DNA of 8,255 nucleotides from FACHB-1406 sp034189065 (GTDB taxonomy: Bacteria; Cyanobacteriota; Cyanobacteriia; Cyanobacteriales; Spirulinaceae). This document shows, piece after piece, positions 4,493 to 8,255 of this stretch; within the stretch, counting starts at the first letter, position 1; each line of letters starts with the position of its first letter. The DNA lies in assembly GCA_034189065.1 (NCBI GenBank), contig JAXHVQ010000198.1:1-8255 (forward strand), in the 5' to 3' direction. A model generated the notes under the pieces. That model was given only the letters and a program-made list of their open reading frames with translations. It did not search any database and had not been told where the DNA came from. Position numbers and translations under genes: made by a program.

Positions 4493-6283
4493 CTAATCTT
4501 CTTCCGGTTCGTGGGTCGAAGCAACGTATAATTCCTTCAGTTGTTTCTCGTCTGCGCGATCGGGCGCTTCGGTTAATAAACAGCGCGCTTGTTGGGTTTT
4601 TGGGAAGGCAATGGTATTGCGAATTGAGGTTTCCCCAGCTAACAGCATGACGAGGCGATCTAAACCGTAGGCAATGCCGCCGTGGGGAGGCGCGCCGTAT
4701 TCAAACGCTTCGAGGAGAAATCCAAAGCGATCGCGCGCTTCTTCTGGGGGCAAGCCAATAGCGCTGAATACCTTTTCTTGAATCTCTTTTTGGTGGATGC
4801 GGATGCTGCCGCCGCCCACTTCAACGCCGTTGTAAATGAGATCGTAGGCTTGCGATCGCGCGGTTTTCAGCTCGTCCAAATCCTCCATATTCGGCGATGT
4901 AAACGGGTGATGCAGCGCCTCTAAACGCTTCTCATCTTCGTTCCATTCAAATAGGGGAAAGTCTGTCACCCACAGCAAATTAATTTTTTCCTTATCAATT
5001 AATCCCAATTGTTGACCGATAACTTGACGCAGGCGATCGAGAGATTTATTCACTGTATCAACATCGCCGGCACCAAATAATAGCAAATGTCCGGGTTGCG
5101 CGCCGACGCGATCGAGTAATTCCTGGGTTTGTTCTGGGTTCAAACCATTTTTAATCGCCCCAATTGTATCAATTTCTCGATTTTCTTTCACGCGAATATA
5201 AGCCAATCCCTTTGCGCCCGCGATCGCGGCTTCGTTGAACAGATCGCCACCGGGTTTAATGCGCACGTTGGAAATTTTATCGTTGCCTTGGGGAATGGGC
5301 AGAATTTTAATAATTCCTCCCTGCTTCACTGCCGACGAAAATACTTTGAAACCGCAGTTTTCCAACAAATCGGAGACTTCGACCAATTCCAAGCCAAAGC
5401 GAGTATCCGGGCGATCGGTGCCATATTTCGCCATTGCTTCGGCGTAGGTGAGGCGAGGAAAAGGACGCGGCAATTCAATATCTTTTACCGCTTTAAACAA
5501 ATGACAAACTAAATCCTCATTTAACTGTAGAATTTCTTCTTGGGACATAAAACTCATTTCCATGTCCAGTTGGGTAAATTCCGGCTGGCGATCGAACCGC
5601 AAATCTTCGTCGCGGAAACAACGGGCAATTTGATAGTAGCGATCGCATCCCGAAACCATCAGCAGTTGCTTAAATAATTGCGGCGATTGAGGTAAAGCAT
5701 ACCACTGACCCGGGTTGACGCGAGAGGGGACGAGATAGTCGCGCGCGCCTTCGGGGGTGGAACGAGTGAGGACGGGGGTTTCGACTTCGATAAATCTCTT
5801 TTCGTCTTCGAGGAAGCGACGAATTGCTTGGATGACTTGGTGGCGCAAAACGAGGTTATTTTTCATGCGATCGCGCCGCAAATCCAAGTAGCGATATTTT
5901 AAGCGCAACTCTTCCTTAATGGTTTCGTTCTCGACGCTAGCCACTTGGAAGGGAAGTTGTTGGCGCACGGCGTTGAGTAATTCGATCTTCTCGGCGTACA
6001 GTTCCACCTCGCCGGTGGGAAGTTTGGGGTTAAGGGAATCTTCGGGACGCAAGCTGATTTGTCCGGTGACGCGCACGACATATTCGTTGCGCAGTGCATT
6101 TGCCGCCTCGTAGGACTCGGGGGTTCGCTGGGGATTGCTAGCAATTTGCATGATGCCGGTGCGATCGCGCAAATCGATAAAAATGACTCCGCCGTGGTCT
6201 CGATAACCATTGACCCAACCACACAGGGTCGCGGTTTCGCCAACGTTTTGACTTGTGAGTTCGCCGCAATAATGAGTTCGCAT
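4493..6283 (-). CDS. aspS: Aspartyl-tRNA synthetase (bacterial type)
   Basis: A complete 596-residue class II synthetase that charges tRNA(Asp) with aspartate in the cytoplasm. Residues about 1-105 are the OB-fold anticodon-binding domain (MRTHYCGEL, GWVNGYRDHGGVIFIDLRDR). Motif 1 is around 157-180 (EDEKRFIEVETPVLTRSTPE). Motif 2 is at about 220-245 (RCFRDEDLRFDRQPEFTQLD). The bacterial-specific GAD insertion lies at about 290-420. Motif 3 is at 535-548 (GGIAYGLDRLVMLL). QSPQLFKQ (199-206) and the EVGGGSIRIH block (488-497) are intact. Length is normal for the bacterial type. Position 30 is His (RDHGG), where E. coli has Leu; His there is associated with non-discriminating enzymes that also make Asp-tRNA(Asn). 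No good Shine-Dalgarno precedes the ATG at 6281-6283, but the conserved MRTHYCGEL start is convincing. It is transcribed divergently from the TerB-like gene. Confidence 0.98.
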   Translation of the reverse strand: MRTHYCGELTSQNVGETATLCGWVNGYRDHGGVIFIDLRDRTGIMQIASNPQRTPESYEAANALRNEYVVRVTGQISLRPEDSLNPKLPTGEVELYAEKIELLNAVRQQLPFQVASVENETIKEELRLKYRYLDLRRDRMKNNLVLRHQVIQAIRRFLEDEKRFIEVETPVLTRSTPEGARDYLVPSRVNPGQWYALPQSPQLFKQLLMVSGCDRYYQIARCFRDEDLRFDRQPEFTQLDMEMSFMSQEEILQLNEDLVCHLFKAVKDIELPRPFPRLTYAEAMAKYGTDRPDTRFGLELVEVSDLLENCGFKVFSSAVKQGGIIKILPIPQGNDKISNVRIKPGGDLFNEAAIAGAKGLAYIRVKENREIDTIGAIKNGLNPEQTQELLDRVGAQPGHLLLFGAGDVDTVNKSLDRLRQVIGQQLGLIDKEKINLLWVTDFPLFEWNEDEKRLEALHHPFTSPNMEDLDELKTARSQAYDLIYNGVEVGGGSIRIHQKEIQEKVFSAIGLPPEEARDRFGFLLEAFEYGAPPHGGIAYGLDRLVMLLAGETSIRNTIAFPKTQQARCLLTEAPDRADEKQLKELYVASTHEPEED

Positions 6284-6345
6284 CGGGATATCGAGGGGGG
6301 ATTTTTTCTCTTAACTTGTTTTAACACTTCGCGATCGTCCAAACC

Positions 6346-6450
6346 GTGCCGCCTTTTATGCAGAAAGCGCGCCTTTTATCCGTTGGCGCGCATCCACCTT
6401 TAATCCGTTGTGGAATCCGTTGGCGGCACACGACCTTAAATCCGTTATCC
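6346..6450. repeat. Cluster of nested small hairpins with a shared TTTTATCCGTT loop
   Basis: Four related structures lie here. (1) An outer stem GTGCCGCC (6346-6353) pairs with GGCGGCAC (6422-6429). (2) Inside it, GCGCGCC (6367-6373) pairs with GGCGCGC (6385-6391) around the loop TTTTATCCGTT. (3) Next, TCCAC (6393-6397) pairs with GTGGA (6410-6414) around CTTTAATCCGTT. (4) After the outer stem, CTTAAATCCGTT (about 6434-6445) repeats the loop motif without a clear stem. Deleting the 57 bases between the outer TTTTAT and CCGTT joins them into TTTTATCCGTT, exactly the loop of hairpin 2, so the inner block looks inserted into the loop of an older hairpin. The cluster lies 63 bases upstream of aspS and about 190 bases upstream of the TerB-like gene. 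Confidence 0.85.
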
Positions 6451-6575
6451 TATTATCGCATCGGCCACGCAATTGAACGAGGCGGGTTCTCGAAATTGAA
6501 CCTCAAAGGAGGGAACCGCACGCCGAGTTCGGTCCCAAACGCAGCAAAATAAACCGTAAAATAGGAAACGCGATC

Positions 6576-6600
6576 GGCTTGACTTATTGTAAGTTAAGCC
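6576..6600. promoter_or_regulatory. 10-bp inverted repeat upstream of the TerB-like gene
   Basis: GGCTTGACTT (6576-6585) pairs with AAGTTAAGCC (6591-6600) around ATTGT, with one G-T wobble. It ends 37 bases before the ATG and contains TTGACT, a -35-like hexamer. It could be an operator or a 5'-leader hairpin; nothing decides between these. Confidence 0.4.
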
Positions 6601-6637
6601 GTTGTCGAGCAAAAACACCATTCAAGGAGAAAGCGAT

Positions 6638-7087
6638 ATGGGTTTATTCGATCGATTTCGGCAAACAGAAAATCTTCCCAAGCAGACGGCCCTGGGACCT
6701 GCAGAAGCATTTGCTGCAGTTATGTTACTCGCGATCGCTGCTGACGGCCATTTATCCGACGACGAAACCAGTCTACTCAATACGACCTTGAGTCGGATGA
6801 AACTCTTCCGCAGCTACTCTTGGGACGTGATGCGTCGGATGTTCGACAATCTTTTAGGTATACTGCGCAAGGACGGCTTTGAGGCACTTTTCAACGCAGC
6901 GATGGCAACGCTTCCCCACGATTTATATGCTACTGTTTTTGCAGTTGCTACGGATTTAGTTCTTGCCGACGGACAAGTCTCGGAAGAGGAGGAACAGTTG
7001 TTGGGGAGTTTGTGTCGGGCGCTGGAACTTCCTGACGAACAAGTGAATAAAATTATTGAGGTGATGCTGATTAAAAATAAGGGCTAA
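6638..7087 (+). CDS. TerB-like (tellurite-resistance TerB family) protein
   Basis: A 149-residue soluble, mainly helical protein. It carries the duplicated acidic motif of the TerB/DjlA-N fold: ADGHLSDDE at residues 35-43 and ADGQVSEEE at 110-118, each after a hydrophobic helix (AFAAVMLLAIA and ATVFAVATDLVL). In TerB relatives these acidic loops bind metal ions. Members occur as stand-alone proteins in many cyanobacteria, where direct tellurite resistance is unproven, so the name describes the fold and not a demonstrated function. ATG 6638 is chosen because AAGGAG (6625-6630) lies 7 bases upstream. The frame is open to an ATG at 6602, but that extension would include the ribosome-binding site. 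It appears monocistronic, as a 434-base gap follows. Confidence 0.88.
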   Translation: MGLFDRFRQTENLPKQTALGPAEAFAAVMLLAIAADGHLSDDETSLLNTTLSRMKLFRSYSWDVMRRMFDNLLGILRKDGFEALFNAAMATLPHDLYATVFAVATDLVLADGQVSEEEEQLLGSLCRALELPDEQVNKIIEVMLIKNKG

Positions 7088-7521
7088 GTTGCGACTGTCC
7101 AAGCTGGGTTGAGATGCGGGCAAGTAAAATGCTGAGTTTAAGTTTAGATAAATTAGCTTGACAAATTGCATATTTTGTGAAAAAAACTGCTTTAAAGTAG
7201 CACTCTTCTCCATTAATACAGCTTGGATGAGTTGGGAGCGATAAAAATAGCACAAGGGCGAAGGCGACACGGGAGCTTTAAACATTGAAGACGACTTTTG
7301 GCTAAAAATACTTCTGGCATCGACCCAATACAATCGGGAAAAATTTCTCGAACTCCGTTTGAGTTGATGGTGCTTGGCTTTGGGAACGTTTATAGGAAAA
7401 AAGGAATCGAGAAAAGGTACGGAAGTTGCCGATCGCTTCGATCCGAAATCTTCTCCGATTTCGAGTAGTCTTGTATCAAGATCGGTAACCGCTAAATGCT
7501 CGCCCACAGATTCGGAGTAAT
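7088..7521. other. 434-base gap without a supportable gene
   Basis: More A/T-rich than its surroundings. It contains TTGACA (7158-7163) without a well-spaced -10 box, a T/A-rich stretch at 7165-7200, and a 7-bp hairpin CGAAATC (7444-7450) with GATTTCG (7457-7463). A long minus-strand frame (6956-7543) spans the gap, but it overlaps the TerB-like gene in antisense and its translation shows no recognisable motif, so I do not call it. The promoter of the DUF3038 gene is probably here. Confidence 0.5.
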
Positions 7522-8133
7522 GTGGAAACAGATATGCGTCCAACTGCTAAAAGCGTCCCGCCCCATCCGCAACGGCAAGATTTACCCCTTGCGACAGAAC
7601 CGGATAGCGGGCAACTCGACGATATTAAAGCTCATTTGGATTTAATTTTAATGGCACTGGAAGCACTGGCGGGAATTGGGTCTGAGGCGATGCTTCAAGC
7701 TGCGGTTCAACTCAATTTAGAAGATGTGGTCGGCGATCGCGTCGGCTTGTGGCGCTTGCGCCAATCAAATCCTTTGCGCAAAAGTTCGGGCGGACGCAAA
7801 AAATTGGATGTCGAAGAAGCGCGATCGCTGGTCTTGATCGTCACTCACCTCGCCCAACAACACCAGGAGTTAATCCGCCGCGCTGTCAGTTTGCTCGAAC
7901 AAATGGCAGAACAAAATCAACCCCCTCACCAAGCGGCGTTACTGGGCGACTATTTGGATGCGTTTAGCAACACCTATCAAGAACGGATGGATGAAGGGGA
8001 GGAGATGGCAATGGAGATTTTGAATCAACTTGCTTTTAAACTGTTGATTGACTTACTGTTCTACAGCGCTCCTAATGGCCATCGACAGCTTTGGCTGACT
8101 TTATTCGATCGCGCCCTTAGCAGTAAACAGTAA
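7522..8133 (+). CDS. DUF3038 family protein (cyanobacterial, unknown function)
   Basis: A 203-residue soluble protein. After a variable, proline-rich first 25 residues it has the conserved DUF3038 body: LDDIKAHLDLILMALEALAG, IGSEAMLQAA, DRVGLWRLRQSNPLRKSSGG, then RKKLDVEEARSLVLIVTHLA, QHQELIRRAVSLLEQM, QAALLGDYLDAFSNTYQERM and FKLLIDLLFYSAPNGHRQLW. It is predicted to be helical, with no signal peptide or membrane segment. The family is, to my knowledge, confined mainly to cyanobacteria and has no assigned function; from memory it is often next to a DUF4335 gene, which would lie beyond the right edge. The start is either GTG 7522 (GGAG at 7514-7517, short spacing) or ATG 7534, giving 203 or 199 residues. 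The last codons and stop lie within a tandem repeat. Confidence 0.9.
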   Translation: METDMRPTAKSVPPHPQRQDLPLATEPDSGQLDDIKAHLDLILMALEALAGIGSEAMLQAAVQLNLEDVVGDRVGLWRLRQSNPLRKSSGGRKKLDVEEARSLVLIVTHLAQQHQELIRRAVSLLEQMAEQNQPPHQAALLGDYLDAFSNTYQERMDEGEEMAMEILNQLAFKLLIDLLFYSAPNGHRQLWLTLFDRALSSKQ

Positions 8134-8159
8134 TCAGTAACCAGTTACCAGTAATCAGG
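8121..8159. repeat. Degenerate CAGTAATCAGTAACCAGT short repeat
   Basis: Successive CAGTAA, CAGTAAT, CAGTAAC, CAGTTAC and CAGTAAT units. This is the familiar short tandem repeat found at gene ends in filamentous cyanobacteria. The first units overlap the final Lys-Gln-stop codons of the DUF3038 gene. Confidence 0.85.
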
Positions 8160-8176
8160 AAAAAACACTTTACCCC

Positions 8177-8255
8177 CTGCTCCCCCCGCTCCCCCTGCTC
8201 CCCTTGCTCCCCTTGCTCCCCCTGCTCCCCCCGCTCCCCCCGCTCCCCCTGCTCC
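8177..8255. repeat. 9-bp tandem repeat (CTGCTCCCC), at least 8.8 copies
   Basis: Eight complete 9-base units and a 7-base partial unit run to the right edge. The consensus is YYGCTCCCC, with the first two positions varying (CT, CC or TT) and the other seven invariant. The array is cut by the window edge, so its full length is unknown. Such arrays are common between genes in cyanobacteria. Confidence 0.95.

Larger units (their letters stand above)
6284..6637. other. Divergent intergenic region between aspS and the TerB-like gene
   Basis: About 350 bases that must hold both divergent promoters. It contains the hairpin cluster, a bulged hairpin GGGAACCG (6511-6518) with CGGTCCC (6530-6536), and the inverted repeat at 6576-6600. 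I see no clean -35/-10 pair in either direction and no gene; the plus-strand frames here are short and cross the hairpins. Confidence 0.5.

Noticed and set aside
4441..4650. 69-codon plus-strand frame near the aspS stop
   Set aside because: Most of it is antisense to well-conserved aspS codons; its composition reflects that overlap.
6346..6552. 68-codon plus-strand frame over the hairpin cluster
   Set aside because: It translates the repeat structures themselves; there is no ribosome-binding site and no recognisable protein.
7158..7163. TTGACA as promoter -35 for DUF3038
   Set aside because: A perfect -35 hexamer, but no -10 at the right spacing, and it lies more than 350 bases from the gene.
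6956..7543. 195-codon minus-strand frame
   Set aside because: It overlaps the 3' end of the TerB-like gene in antisense and the 5' end of DUF3038, shows no domain or motif, and has no ribosome-binding site that I can see.

Overview
The window looks like chromosomal DNA of a cyanobacterium, probably a repeat-rich filamentous one. The octamer GCGATCGC (HIP1) and close variants recur throughout. DUF4058 and DUF3038 proteins are typical of cyanobacterial genomes, and so are short tandem repeats of the CTGCTCCCC, CAGTAATCAGTAACCAGT and GACAAAGGAC kinds. The species cannot be named from the sequence.

Left part (1-2509): accessory and decayed. An 80-bp tandem repeat with hairpins lies upstream of a RelE/ParE-type toxin-antitoxin pair. 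The antitoxin gene is intact. The toxin gene is split by a 142-bp TA-flanked miniature inverted-repeat element (MITE). A second copy of the same MITE, in opposite orientation, splits the 3' part of a minus-strand DUF4058 gene. That gene is also split by a tnpB-less IS200/IS605-type element of about 360 bp, which itself contains a perfect 42-nt palindrome, and its 5' part carries a 60-bp in-frame palindromic insertion. Removing the two MITEs (one TA copy each) restores both reading frames exactly.

Middle part (2510-6283): ordinary chromosomal genes. A TetR-family repressor (minus) is divergent from a HEAT-repeat protein (plus). A complete bacterial-type aspartyl-tRNA synthetase (aspS, minus) follows, with a histidine at the position that marks non-discriminating enzymes.

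Right part (6284-8255): the region between aspS and a divergent TerB-like gene holds a cluster of small hairpins sharing the loop TTTTATCCGTT but carrying different stems, one nested inside another. The same kind of hairpin makes up the in-frame insertion in DUF4058. A DUF3038 gene follows, and the window ends in two classes of tandem repeat.

The genes do not form one pathway. The most notable content is the layered set of small non-autonomous elements, above all the constant-loop, variable-stem hairpin family, which I do not recognise as a named family.
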